Shown here piece after piece: positions 1 to 8,801 of a stretch of DNA of 64,000 nt (its first letter is position 1; each line of letters starts with the position of its first letter). The notes under the pieces are model-generated. The model saw only the letters and a program-made list of their open reading frames with translations, was not told where the DNA came from and searched no databases. The stretch is taken from NCBI RefSeq assembly GCF_003606385.1, contig NZ_CP032514.1:1054001-1118000 (forward strand), in the 5' to 3' direction. The translations under genes were made by a program, and so were the position numbers. This DNA is from Actinomyces lilanjuaniae (GTDB lineage Bacteria; Actinomycetota; Actinomycetes; Actinomycetales; Actinomycetaceae).

Positions 1-1
1 G

Positions 2-628
2 GACGAGCGGGAGCGGATGCTGCTGGACGAGGAGATGCCCACCGTCCTCATCGGCACCTCCCGGCAGGAGGGCGGGGCCCCGAGCGTGGACGCTGACTTT
101 GAGCAGATGGCTGAGCTGACCGTGAGCCACCTGGCGGGCCTGGGGCACCGACGCCTGGTGTTCCTCATGCGCGGTGACAAGACGCAGAAGGCTAACGCCT
201 ACCAGGCCCAGCGCCGTGCCCTGCGCCAGGCGGCGCGACGCCGGGGCCTGTTCCACCTGGAGGTTCCTGTGCCTGAGAACGTGGCGCAGGGGCTGCGGGT
301 CCTGGACAATGACACGCTGGTGGAGGGGTGCACCGCAGTGGTGTCGAATAACCCGGAGGCGATGGGTGGCCTTGTTGCCGCGGCGCTGGCGCGCGGGCTG
401 AGCATCCCTGAGGGCTTCTCCCTCATCAGCCTGGGGGCGACGGGGTTCCGGGACGTCCAGGAGAGACTGGTTAGCGAGGTCAGCGTGGACCGCGCGGCCA
501 TGGGCTGTGCTGCCGGGGACCTCATGGTGCGCGTCAGCGCCGAACCGACCTTCTGCGAGCACACCCTCATGGACGGGATTCTCTATGACCACGGCTCGAC
601 GGCGCCCCCGTGGCCCCGGCGGGGCTGA
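2..628 (+). CDS. LacI-family transcriptional regulator, 3' part
   Basis: The frame is open from the left edge, so the DNA-binding helix-turn-helix and the start of the sensor domain lie outside the window. The visible 208 residues match the periplasmic-binding-protein-like sensor half of LacI/GalR regulators: a hydrophobic strand reading PTVLIG, an acidic DADFEQM stretch where family members have the conserved D of the effector pocket, the LGHRRLVFL motif typical of this family, and the later GFSLISLG strand. Such proteins repress carbohydrate genes and release DNA on binding a sugar or sugar phosphate. The ligand cannot be inferred, because the genes it might control are upstream of the window. 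No terminator-like hairpin with a T tract is visible after the stop codon. Confidence 0.8.
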   Translation, partial: DERERMLLDEEMPTVLIGTSRQEGGAPSVDADFEQMAELTVSHLAGLGHRRLVFLMRGDKTQKANAYQAQRRALRQAARRRGLFHLEVPVPENVAQGLRVLDNDTLVEGCTAVVSNNPEAMGGLVAAALARGLSIPEGFSLISLGATGFRDVQERLVSEVSVDRAAMGCAAGDLMVRVSAEPTFCEHTLMDGILYDHGSTAPPWPRRG

Positions 629-695
629 GGTGTGGTGGACCCTCTCGAGGATGGTGGGGCTGGGGCATCTCATCGGGTGAGGTCGGGGTCGGGTC

Positions 696-2054
696 TTAGC
701 GGCCCAGGCCTCGGTTGCGTCGGTGTTTTCTGGTGGGGGTCTGGCGTGGGGTGGGGGGCTCCTGGGTTATTCGGGCGGCTCGGGCCTTGATGTCGGCCAG
801 GACCTCCTCGGGGGTGATCTTGTGGCCCGGCCTGCCCGCCCGGGACGGCCTGGGGCCTGCCTGGGGCTGTGGCTGTGCTGGTGGCGTTCGTACGGCGGTG
901 GTGGGCGGGTGGGGGAAGGAGGCCTCGCGCAGGCTGGCGGTGCGGGCGAGGTCGGTCCCGGTGGGTGCCTCGCGCCGGTCCTGGGCCACGTGGGACGCGA
1001 TCTTGGCCAAGACGTCCTCGCGGGTCAGCGGCCGCGACGGCTGACCTGGGGCGGCACCCGTCTGGGGCGGCTGGCCTGCACGGGGCTGGGCCGTCTGGGG
1101 CGGCCGGGTCGTGGCCGAGGGCGCGGGCTCTTGCGCGGGTGGTGGGTGCCAGGGTGGGTGGCCTGCGGCGATGGTGGCGGCGACGTGGCTGGGGGTCCAC
1201 GGCGGCCCCGGGGGCTGGTGGCAGCCCTCTGGGCCTGGGTGCGCGGCTCCAGGTGGGTGCGCCCGTGTCGCAGGTCCTGAGCCAGGTCGGGGGAGCCGGT
1301 GAGGACGGCGCGCACCAGCAGGCGCACCCGGGAACGCTGCTGCGGGGGACCTGGAGGGCGGCCTGCTCCAGGACCGCCACCATGGGCTTGTTCTGGCCGC
1401 CGATGGAGGAGTTGACCGCCCCGTGGCCCAGGGAGGGCCAGCCCCCGGCGGTGGTGGCGGGCTGGGAGGGGCCGAAGGTGACCTGGTCGGACTCGTGGAG
1501 CACCACCAGCGCCCGGTCCACCTCCCGCGTCGCGGCCCGCGCGTCCTCCCGGGAGAACCGGTGCACACGCCGCAGGTCGCCCACGACCTCCTTCATGAAG
1601 TTCTTGCGGGAGTCCCTGGTGGCCTTGGAGGTGGGCTGGCGGCCCTGGGCGCGGTAGGTGCGGATGCCCTCCAGCAGGCGCTCCGCCGACAGCAGGGACA
1701 GGGCCGAGAGCTGGCGGTCCAGCTGGCGGGTGAACTCGGAGGCCAGCTCCTGGGTGGCGGGCTGGTAGCCGGTGTGGAAGAACACCTCCACAGGCACCGC
1801 CGAGTGCCATGCCAGCGGACTGTCAGGCGCCGCCACCGACCCCTCCCACACCAGCACCGCCTGCCCACCAGCCCGCCCTGGGGTGAACATGTCAGAGGCC
1901 ACCAGGGCCGCGCCATCGCCGCCGCTGCTGTGGCCGGGGGCGGGGCCGGGCCGCCACCGGCCCCGCCGCCAGGGGTGGCGGGACCAGCAGCGGCGGTGGT
2001 GGGGGCGGTGGGGCGCCCGCGCCTGCGGAGCCGGTCCCGCCAGCGCCCGGCCAT
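696..2054 (-). pseudogene. Ntox15-like (Tde-type) nuclease toxin, reading frame interrupted three times
   Basis: The start ATG overlaps the stop of the upstream immunity gene (ATGA at 2054), suggesting translational coupling. Three single-base losses split the frame, near G runs at 1936-1940, 1344-1348 and 1210-1214 (plus-strand numbering). Adding one base at each gives a continuous 453-residue protein. It has a Gly/Pro-rich start, then a helical region with LHESDQVTFG followed by HGAVNSSIGGQ. The HxxD motif followed by an NSSIG block is the hallmark I associate with the Ntox15/Tde DNase toxin family. The C-terminal third is Pro-rich and carries two similar short motifs, LTREDVLAKI and ITPEEVLADI. 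Family knowledge: Tde toxins degrade DNA and are neutralised by Tdi proteins with GAD-like and DUF1851 domains, which is the neighbour here. No secretion domain is visible in this gene. The frame breaks may be sequencing artefacts rather than decay, as the same kind of error occurs in ileS and smc. Confidence 0.6.
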
Positions 2055-2905
2055 CAGGAGTCCGTCCCCGGGGCGGGACCGGTGCCACCAGGGCCGCCGG
2101 GACCGCCGGGGCCACCGGCACTGCCCGGGCCGCCGCCTGTCTCGTCGCTGCCACCGGTGCCCGGGCCGCCCGCGGCGATGCTGGCGGCGACCTCGGCCGC
2201 TGCGGCGGAGAAGTCCTCCACCAGGGTGTGCTCCTGGGCCTGGGCCAGAAAAGTAAGGTGCGCGACCGCGTCCTCAATACCCACCTGGTCCAGGCTGACC
2301 CTCCCGGTGAAGCAGTAGGCCGGGGTCAGCCCGTAGACCTGCCCCGCCCCCAGGACCCCCAGGTGCTCGATCGCCCAGTCCACCACCAGAACACCCGTGT
2401 CGTCGTCCTCGTCCAGGTCCTCCGACGGGGAGGTCAGCGCAATACAGCCCATGCGCTCACGCATCACCGGGTCGGCCATGTCCCGGGCACTGCCCGCGTG
2501 GGGACGCACCCACCCCAGGGCGGGATTGACGTCCAGCGCGGGGCCGGAGACCTCCCCCCACAGCTGCATCTCGCCCGTGGCGTTGCGGGCCAGGCACCAC
2601 CACCGCTGGCTGGGGAACGGCACCTCCGTGCCCTCCAGCCACGCCTGGACCACCGGGGCCCACCGGAAGGGATCAGTGAACCACCACCGCCCCTGCCCGA
2701 ACCCGTCGAAGCCGAACCGCTCCCACAGGTGCAGCACCGAGGCGGGCAGCACACCGCCGAAGTAGCCCACGTGCTCGGCGGTGACGGGGGCACCCACACC
2801 CATCGGCGCGTACCCCTCCTCCACCAGGTCGTCCATGTTGGCGTCCACCCACTCAGGCGTGGCGTGCAGCCACGCCTCGTCCCACTCAGCCCTGCTCATC
2901 CGCAT
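2054..2905 (-). CDS. GAD-like/DUF1851 protein, probable immunity partner of the adjacent toxin
   Basis: This 283-residue protein begins MRMSRAEWDEAW (a second ATG lies two codons later at 2899). The first half carries the GAD-like signature, including HLWERFGFDGFGQGRWWF and DPFRWAPVVQAWLEGT. The second half contains GCIALTSPSEDLDEDDDTG and an acidic region like the DUF1851 fold. GAD-like plus DUF1851 is the architecture of Tdi1, the immunity protein for the Tde1 DNase, and the next gene carries the matching HxxD-type toxin motif. The C-terminus is a collagen-like Gly-Pro linker (repeated GGPG) that ends inside the start codon of the toxin gene. Immunity upstream of toxin is the reverse of the usual effector-then-immunity order. 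An upstream reading to 3100 is open, but its sequence is low-complexity and unlikely to be translated. Confidence 0.65.
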   Translation of the reverse strand: MRMSRAEWDEAWLHATPEWVDANMDDLVEEGYAPMGVGAPVTAEHVGYFGGVLPASVLHLWERFGFDGFGQGRWWFTDPFRWAPVVQAWLEGTEVPFPSQRWWCLARNATGEMQLWGEVSGPALDVNPALGWVRPHAGSARDMADPVMRERMGCIALTSPSEDLDEDDDTGVLVVDWAIEHLGVLGAGQVYGLTPAYCFTGRVSLDQVGIEDAVAHLTFLAQAQEHTLVEDFSAAAAEVAASIAAGGPGTGGSDETGGGPGSAGGPGGPGGPGGTGPAPGTDS

Positions 2906-3068
2906 GACCAGACCGTAACCCCCACCACACCACCACCACAACCCCCAGGCACAAGACCCACCCCAGGCACCCCAGACAGGGGCACCCCCACGCGACCCGC
3001 ACCTGCGCGACCAGCGCCACCGCCCCGGCGTCACGACCCCACCCCGGCTCGTCGGGGCCACCATCCCC

Positions 3069-3191
3069 GCCCGGGCCGCCGCCTGTCCCGTCGCTGCCAC
3101 CGGTGCCCGGGCCGCTTGCGGCGATGCTGGCGGCGACCTGGGCGGCGGCGGCGGAGAAGTCGGGGCCCAGGACGTGGTCCTGGGCCTGGGC
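3069..3191 (-). pseudogene. 3'-terminal remnant of a second GAD-like/DUF1851 immunity paralogue
   Basis: This segment repeats the 3' end of the neighbouring immunity gene. Positions 3069-3161 match 2123-2215 with only a handful of mismatches, and similarity continues weakly to about 3191. Read on the minus strand it encodes DFSAAAAQVAASIAASGPG, versus DFSAAAAEVAASIAAGGPG in the intact gene. Nothing resembling the N-terminal GAD-like part precedes it, because valS coding sequence begins at 3196. It is therefore the tail of a duplicated immunity gene, probably left by recombination or deletion between tandem copies. After the linker the frame runs into sequence with no similarity to the toxin. 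Confidence 0.65.
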
Positions 3192-3195
3192 CGGC

Positions 3196-6096
3196 CTAGG
3201 ACCGGGCTGGCCGGGCCGGTGCCTCACCCAGCTCGACGGAGCGGACCCGCACCGGTACCTCCCCGTGACTGTTACCAGCCTCAGCGCCCTGGCTCGTGGC
3301 ACCGGTGTCCGGGCTGTCGGCAGCCGCAGTACCGCTGTCAACAGGCTCAGTGGCTACGTCCGCGCCCTGGACCGCCCCGGCGACCTTGACGCTGAAGGAG
3401 CCGGTGACCTTGGCGGCCTCCACCAGGTCGGAGCGCACCGCCTCCACGGCTGGCTCGTAGTCGGCAGCGACCTCCAGCACGGCGCTGAGGATCGGGGTCC
3501 TCTGGCTGGTCCTGGCCTCCGACTTCACCCGCCGCAGCGCGGCCAGGACGGTGCCCGCCTGGGACACCAGGGTGGAGTCCGCACCCTGAGCGGCCTGGCG
3601 CAGTGGTGCCGCCTCAGGCCAGGCGGAACGGTGCACCGAGCCCGTGCGGTACCAGCTCCACACCTCCTCGGTGGCGTAGGGCAGGAACGGGGCGAGCAGC
3701 CGCACGAAGGTGTCCACCGCCAGCGCCAGGGTGGTCCGGGCGCTGCGCACGGCACCAGCCGTGTGGGTGCCCTCGGCGTCGTTGGCACGGTCCTTGACCA
3801 GCTCGATGTAGTCGTCGCAGAAGGTCCAGAAGAACGACTCGGTGACCTCCAGGGCGCGGGCGTGCCCGTAGCTGTCGAAGGCGGTGGTCGCCGCCTCCAC
3901 CACATCTGCCAGCGCCGCCAGCACGGCCCGGTCAAGGGGCTCGGTCACCTGGGAGGCGTCCAGGCTGGGCGCGGGTGCGGCGGCACGGGCCTCCTCGTCG
4001 GCGTCCCAGGGGATCCCCATGGACAGGGCGAACTTGGAGGCGTTGAGGATCTTGATGGCCAGGCGTCGGCCGATCTTGATCTGGGACTCCTCGAAGGCCG
4101 CGTCCAGGCCCAGGCGGGCCGAGGCCGCCCAGTAGCGCACGGCGTCGGCGCCGAACTGCTCCAGCAGGCCCATGGGGGTGACCACGTTACCCTTGGACTT
4201 CGACATCTTCTTGTGGTCGGAGTCCAGGATCCACCCTGACAGCCCGGTGCTGGCCCACGGCAGGGCGCCGAACTCTAGGTTGGCGCGCACCACCGAGGAG
4301 AACAGCCAGGTGCGGATGATGTCCTGTCCCTGGGGGCGCAGGTCCATGGGGTAGACCCGGGCGAACAGGTCCTCGTCGGTCAGCCACCCCGAGGCGAGCT
4401 GGGGCGTCAGGGAGGAGGTGGCCCAGGTGTCCATGATGTCCACCTCGCCGACGAACCCGCCGGGTACCCCCCGCTGGTCCTCGGTGTAGCCGGGGGCCGG
4501 GTCAGAGGAGGGGTCCACCGGCAGGGCGGACTCCTCCGGGGTGATGACGGCGTCGTAGTCCACCTGGCCGTCGGCGCCCACCCGGTACCACACCGGGAAG
4601 GGGACGCCGAAGAAGCGCTGGCGGGAGATAAGCCAGTCGTTGTTGAGGCCTGTGACCCAGTTCTCGTACCGCACCCGCATGAAGTCGGGGTGGAAGGCCA
4701 GCTCACGGCCGCGCTCCAGAAGCTCGGCGTTCAGGTCCCTGCCCGAGGCCGGGTTGGTCCAGGCCCTGCCGCCGTTGCGGATGTACCACTGCCGGGAGGT
4801 GACGATCTCCAGGGGCTTGTCGCCCTTCTCGAAGAAGTTGGTCTGGCGCACGGTGCGGACCGGCTCCCCGCGCATCTCCCCGGAGGCCGCCAGCGCCTCC
4901 ACCACCACCTGCCGGGCGGAGAATGCCGTCTTGCCCGCCATGGCCGCGTAGGCCTGGCGGCCCGCCTCCTGAGTGATCCACTGCGGCACCTCGGTCTCGA
5001 TCCGACCGTCCTTGCGCAGGATCGCCCGCAGCGGCAGGTCCAGGTCCCGCCACCAGTCGATGTCGGTGGTGTCACCGAAGGTGCAGCACATGGCGATGCC
5101 CGCACCCTTGTCCATCTCCGCCGCCGGGTGTGCCAGGACCGGGACCTCCACGCCGAACACGGGTGAGGTGACGGTGGCGCCGAACAGGGGCTGGTAGCGC
5201 TCGTCGTCGGGGTGGGCCACCAGCGCCACGCAGGCGGCCAGGAGCTCGGGCCGGGTGGTCTCGATGCACACGTCCCTGGTACCCCCCGGGCCGTCCTCGA
5301 CCGGCGCCCCGGCTGCGGCCGCCTGCGCGGCGACCTGGGCGTCAGTGACATGGAAGGCCAGGCGGTGGTAGAAGCCGGGGTACTCCCGTGACTCCAGCTC
5401 GGCCTGGGCTACCGCAGTCTGGAAGGTGACGTCCCACAGGCCAGGGGCAGCGGCCTGGTAGGCCTCACCACGGGCCAGGTTGCGCAGGAACGCGGCCTGG
5501 GCCACCGTGCGGGCGCGCGGGCCGATGGTCTGGTAGGTCTGTGACCAGTCCACGCTCAGGCCCAGGCGGCGCCACAGGGCCTCGAACTGGGCCTCGTCCT
5601 CCACGGTGAGGCGCTCGCACAGCTCGACAAAGTTCCGGCGCGAGACCGGCACCTGGTCCCGGGCCTTGACCGACTTCCCCTCCCCGCCGGTGTGGGGCGG
5701 GGTGAAGTCCGGGTCGTAGGGCAGGGAGGGGTCGCAGCGCACCCCGAAGTAGTTCTGGACGCGGCGCTCGGTAGGCAGGCCGTTGTCGTCCCAGCCCATG
5801 GGGTAGAAGACGGCTTTTCCACGCATGCGCTGGTAGCGGGCGATCGTGTCGGTGTGGGTGTAGGAGAAGACGTGGCCCACGTGCAGGGAGCCGGAGACCG
5901 TGGGCGGCGGGGTGTCGATGGAGAAGACCTCGTGGCGCTGCGCGTCCCGGTCGAAGGCGTAGGCGCCCTCCTCCTCCCAGCGCTGCCCCCAGGTCTCCTC
6001 CAGGCCGTCGGTGCTGACCTTGCCGGGCACGCGCGGGCTGTGGAGCTCGGAGGGGAGGTGGCGGGAGCCCTCGGCGGGCGTGGAGGTCTCAGACAT
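3196..6096 (-). CDS. valS: Valine--tRNA ligase
   Basis: This class I aminoacyl-tRNA synthetase of 966 residues charges tRNA-Val and edits mischarged threonine in its CP1 domain. The HIGH-type motif is HVGH at residues 72-75, and KMSKSKG lies near residue 628. Other family landmarks are GWDDNGLPTERRVQNYFG after the first motif and the WATSSLTPQ region before the second. The WDDNGLPTE form and the lack of a long C-terminal coiled-coil arm place it with the archaeal-like (type 2) ValS found in several actinobacteria. The last ~40 residues are low-complexity. The start ATG at 6096 fits the N-terminus of relatives. The upstream intergenic region holds a perfect 15-bp inverted repeat that could control it. 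Confidence 0.95.
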   Translation of the reverse strand: MSETSTPAEGSRHLPSELHSPRVPGKVSTDGLEETWGQRWEEEGAYAFDRDAQRHEVFSIDTPPPTVSGSLHVGHVFSYTHTDTIARYQRMRGKAVFYPMGWDDNGLPTERRVQNYFGVRCDPSLPYDPDFTPPHTGGEGKSVKARDQVPVSRRNFVELCERLTVEDEAQFEALWRRLGLSVDWSQTYQTIGPRARTVAQAAFLRNLARGEAYQAAAPGLWDVTFQTAVAQAELESREYPGFYHRLAFHVTDAQVAAQAAAAGAPVEDGPGGTRDVCIETTRPELLAACVALVAHPDDERYQPLFGATVTSPVFGVEVPVLAHPAAEMDKGAGIAMCCTFGDTTDIDWWRDLDLPLRAILRKDGRIETEVPQWITQEAGRQAYAAMAGKTAFSARQVVVEALAASGEMRGEPVRTVRQTNFFEKGDKPLEIVTSRQWYIRNGGRAWTNPASGRDLNAELLERGRELAFHPDFMRVRYENWVTGLNNDWLISRQRFFGVPFPVWYRVGADGQVDYDAVITPEESALPVDPSSDPAPGYTEDQRGVPGGFVGEVDIMDTWATSSLTPQLASGWLTDEDLFARVYPMDLRPQGQDIIRTWLFSSVVRANLEFGALPWASTGLSGWILDSDHKKMSKSKGNVVTPMGLLEQFGADAVRYWAASARLGLDAAFEESQIKIGRRLAIKILNASKFALSMGIPWDADEEARAAAPAPSLDASQVTEPLDRAVLAALADVVEAATTAFDSYGHARALEVTESFFWTFCDDYIELVKDRANDAEGTHTAGAVRSARTTLALAVDTFVRLLAPFLPYATEEVWSWYRTGSVHRSAWPEAAPLRQAAQGADSTLVSQAGTVLAALRRVKSEARTSQRTPILSAVLEVAADYEPAVEAVRSDLVEAAKVTGSFSVKVAGAVQGADVATEPVDSGTAAADSPDTGATSQGAEAGNSHGEVPVRVRSVELGEAPARPARS

Positions 6097-6179
6097 GGGG
6101 CAGATTCTGGCACGTGAGGCGGCTCGGCCACGACTCCGGCCTCTGTGAGGTGAGGAGAGAGAGGAGGCTGGGCCACGCC

Positions 6180-6218
6180 CCGTTGTTCCAGGTTGTGGGT
6201 GCTAACCTGGAACAACGG
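6180..6218. promoter_or_regulatory. Perfect 15-bp inverted repeat upstream of valS
   Basis: CCGTTGTTCCAGGTT (6180-6194) and its exact complement (6204-6218) flank a 9-nt centre. A partial third copy of the CCAGGTT half-site follows at about 6227-6234. The arms contain more A/T than the surroundings, lie 84 bp before the valS start codon, and have no T tract. This looks more like an operator for a dimeric regulator than a terminator. It could serve valS (minus strand), the Fic remnant (plus strand) or both. The regulator is unknown. Confidence 0.5.
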
Positions 6219-6276
6219 AGCGGTGCTCCAGGTTTGTAGGTTCGTGACGGCGTCGGGACCGGTAGGGGCAGATACT

Positions 6277-6666
6277 GTGTCAGGAGGAGGTCGGCACGGT
6301 GACGCCGACCAGATCGTCCTGCTGCTGGCCGACGCCGTGCAGCGCGCGGTCCTCGCCTCCGAGCGTGCGGCTGACAGGCTGGAGGCTCTTCCCCGGCAGT
6401 GGCGCCAGGTGCGCGCTCCGCGCGCTAGATCCGCGGAGGCGGCTCTCCTGGGGGCGCTCCTGGACCACCCGGTCCTGGATGCCGAGGACGCCCGGGAGGT
6501 GAGCGGGGCCTCGGTCTCCGCGACCTACGCCGCCCTGGACTCCCTGACCTCGGCGGGTGTCCTGCGGCTGGCGGTTCAGCGCAGGCGCGACCGCGTCTGG
6601 GTGGCGGCGGCCGTCATGGACGAGGTCGAGACGCTGCTGGACGAGCTCGCCGCTCCTGAGCGGTGA
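6277..6666 (+). pseudogene. C-terminal fragment of a Fic-family protein (winged-helix tail)
   Basis: The predicted product (about 129 residues from a GTG at 6277) corresponds to the end of actinobacterial Fic/DOC proteins. A helix reads GDADQIVLLLADAV, followed by a linker (RQWRQVRAPR) and a winged-helix segment with HPVLDAEDAREVSG and AALDSLTSAGVL. The catalytic Fic core (HPFxxGNGR) is absent, and the upstream DNA to valS has no room for it. The sequence is therefore a 5'-truncated remnant, or possibly a stand-alone small DNA-binding protein. A strong GGAGGAGG sequence at about 6282 is not well placed for an in-frame start. The frame itself is intact with normal codon usage. Confidence 0.45.
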
Positions 6667-6944
6667 GCGGGACGGCACTGACGGCGCCGTAGCCACAGTG
6701 TCATCTGACGACGTGATCGTGACAGTGTAGGTCGGGAGTAGGTCGGGACAGTGCCCGTCCCGGCGCTCTGGGAGCAGGGAAACACGGACGGAAGGGACGG
6801 AAGGGACACTGTCTGGGTGAGTCCGGGGACGTCCAGGTGAACCCGGATGAACGTGGCCCGGGCGAACTTGGTACTCTTGTACCAGGTGCGAGGTCGAGGA
6901 GGACCGCCCGCACGCAGGCAGGGACAGGAGGCAGCAGAGGACCC

Positions 6945-8627
6945 ATGGCCGCCACCTCTCGTACGCCACGGGCGTCTCAGGCGACGTCCGTTTCACCCGC
7001 TCCGGAGGGCCCTGAGAGCACAGGGAGCCCGGGGCCTGCGGAGACCGCTGTCCCATCTGCGGTCGGGGAGGCTGAGGGTGCCGACTCCCGTCTGCGCGAG
7101 TTGACCGAGCAGGTGGGTGCCCTCACCCGCAAGAACAACCACCTGGCCAGCGCCTTGCGGGCGGCACGCACCGAGCTGGCCACCCTCCACGACGACGTCA
7201 AGGCCCTCCAGGCCCCGCCCCTGGCCCACGCCACCGTGCTCGCCGTTGACGCCACCGAGCGCACCGCGGACGTCTCCCTGGCGGGTAGGCGCCACCGGGT
7301 GGGGGTGGGGCCGGGCGTCATCGCCTCCACCCTGGCCCCCGGCACCGACGTGGTCCTCAACGAGCACCTGGTCATCACCGCCGTGGCCCCGGCGCCACGC
7401 TTCGGTGACGTAGTCACCGTCAAGGAGACCTACGCGGACTCCACCGTGCTGGTGCTGGCCCGTCACGACGAGGAACAGGTCCTGGCCCTGTCCGAGGAGC
7501 TGGAGCGTGCACGGCCCCGGGTGGGTGACGCCCTGGTGGCGGACCTGACCGCGCGCATGGCCATGCGCGCAGTGGTGCGTGCCGAGGTCGAGGACCTGCT
7601 CCTGGAGGAGGTGCCTGATGTCTCCTACACCGATATCGGTGGCCTGGGTGGCCAGATCGACCTCATCCGCGACGCCGTCGAGCTGCCGTTTCTCCACCCC
7701 GACCTCTACCGGGAGCACCGCCTGGCCCCGCCGCGCGGCGTGCTCCTCTACGGCCCGCCCGGATGCGGCAAGACCCTCATTGCCAAGGCCGTGGCCGCCT
7801 CCCTGGGGCAGGGCAGCGGCCAGGACTCCTACTTCCTCAACATCAAGGGCCCCCAGCTGCTGGACAAGTACGTGGGCGAGACCGAGCGGCGCATCCGCGT
7901 CATCTTCGCCCGCGCCCGGGAGAAGGCCGCCGAGGGGATCCCCGTGGTCGTCTTCTTTGACGAGATGGACTCCCTGTTCCGTACCCGCGGCTCGGGGCGG
8001 TCCTCGGACGTGGAGACCACCGTGGTGCCCCAGATGCTGGCCGAGATCGACGGCGTGGACGAGCTGGACAACGTCGTGGTCATCGGCGCCACCAACCGGG
8101 AGGACATGATCGACCCGGCGATCCTGCGGCCGGGCCGCCTGGACGTCAAGATCCACGTCGCCCGCCCTGACGCTGACGGTGCCCGGGAGATCCTGGCCAC
8201 CTACCTCACCGAGGACCTGCCCCTGCGCGAGGACCTGGTGGCTGCCCACGGCTCGCCGGCGGCGGCGGTGGCCGCCCTGGCCGACGACGTCGTGGCGCGG
8301 CTCTACACGCGCACCACCGCCACCGAGATGGTCGAGCTGAGCCGTGCCGACGGCGAGGTGGAGATCCTCCACGTTGCCGACCTCGTCTCCGGGGCGATGC
8401 TGGCCAACATTGTGGACCGCGCCAAGAAGGCGGCTGTCAAGGAGCTGGTGACTACCGGTGCGCGCGGCCTGGGGGCCGGGCACCTGGAGCGCGCCGTCGT
8501 GGAGGAGATCGTGGAGAACGAGGGACTGCCCGCCACCGTCCACCCCGACGACTGGGCGCGCGTGGCAGGACGGCGCGGTGCCGCGGTAGTGTCCATGCGG
8601 GTGCTCCAGCGGGAGCGTGCGCTGTGA
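6945..8627 (+). CDS. mpa: Proteasome-associated/ARC AAA ATPase (Mpa)
   Basis: This hexameric AAA unfoldase recognises pupylated proteins. In the 560-residue product, a disordered Ala/Ser/Pro-rich N-terminus is followed by the Pup-binding coiled coil (about residues 47-85, LRELTEQVGALTRKNNHL), two OB-type subdomains, and one AAA module. The AAA module has Walker A GPPGCGKT (near 270), Walker B VVFFDEMDS (near 335), and the sensor region IGATNREDMIDPAILRPGRLD. The protein stops at RVLQRERAL and lacks the C-terminal GQYL-type docking tail that mycobacterial Mpa uses to bind the 20S core, matching the absence of prcBA nearby. An AGGAGG lies 14-19 nt before the ATG. A small palindrome (TGGTAC-TCTT-GTACCA, 6869-6884) containing a TANNNT hexamer sits in the probable promoter. 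Confidence 0.93.
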   Translation: MAATSRTPRASQATSVSPAPEGPESTGSPGPAETAVPSAVGEAEGADSRLRELTEQVGALTRKNNHLASALRAARTELATLHDDVKALQAPPLAHATVLAVDATERTADVSLAGRRHRVGVGPGVIASTLAPGTDVVLNEHLVITAVAPAPRFGDVVTVKETYADSTVLVLARHDEEQVLALSEELERARPRVGDALVADLTARMAMRAVVRAEVEDLLLEEVPDVSYTDIGGLGGQIDLIRDAVELPFLHPDLYREHRLAPPRGVLLYGPPGCGKTLIAKAVAASLGQGSGQDSYFLNIKGPQLLDKYVGETERRIRVIFARAREKAAEGIPVVVFFDEMDSLFRTRGSGRSSDVETTVVPQMLAEIDGVDELDNVVVIGATNREDMIDPAILRPGRLDVKIHVARPDADGAREILATYLTEDLPLREDLVAAHGSPAAAVAALADDVVARLYTRTTATEMVELSRADGEVEILHVADLVSGAMLANIVDRAKKAAVKELVTTGARGLGAGHLERAVVEEIVENEGLPATVHPDDWARVAGRRGAAVVSMRVLQRERAL

Positions 8628-8801
8628 GCCGGGGCGCGCTGTGGCACGGTGTGAGTGTGCCGCGTGCCTGGAGCCGTGCCCGGGACCCGTGAGCCGCCCG
8701 GCTGCACGCAGGTAGTGAGACAGGCAGCCCAGCCCAGCCCAGCACGCAGACAGACAGCACAGCAGAGTCGACCTGACAGCCTGACCCGCCAGGAGGCACC
8801 C

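Noticed and set aside
2055..2277. N-terminal reading of the toxin from an upstream ATG at 2277
   Set aside because: The added residues are Arg/Pro-rich and lie across the immunity gene's coding sequence. The ATGA-coupled start at 2054 with one repaired base fits better.
1772..3199. 475-codon Pro/Arg-rich plus-strand frame opposite the toxin/immunity genes
   Set aside because: The minus strand has family motifs and coupled start/stop codons; this frame is a shadow of those genes.
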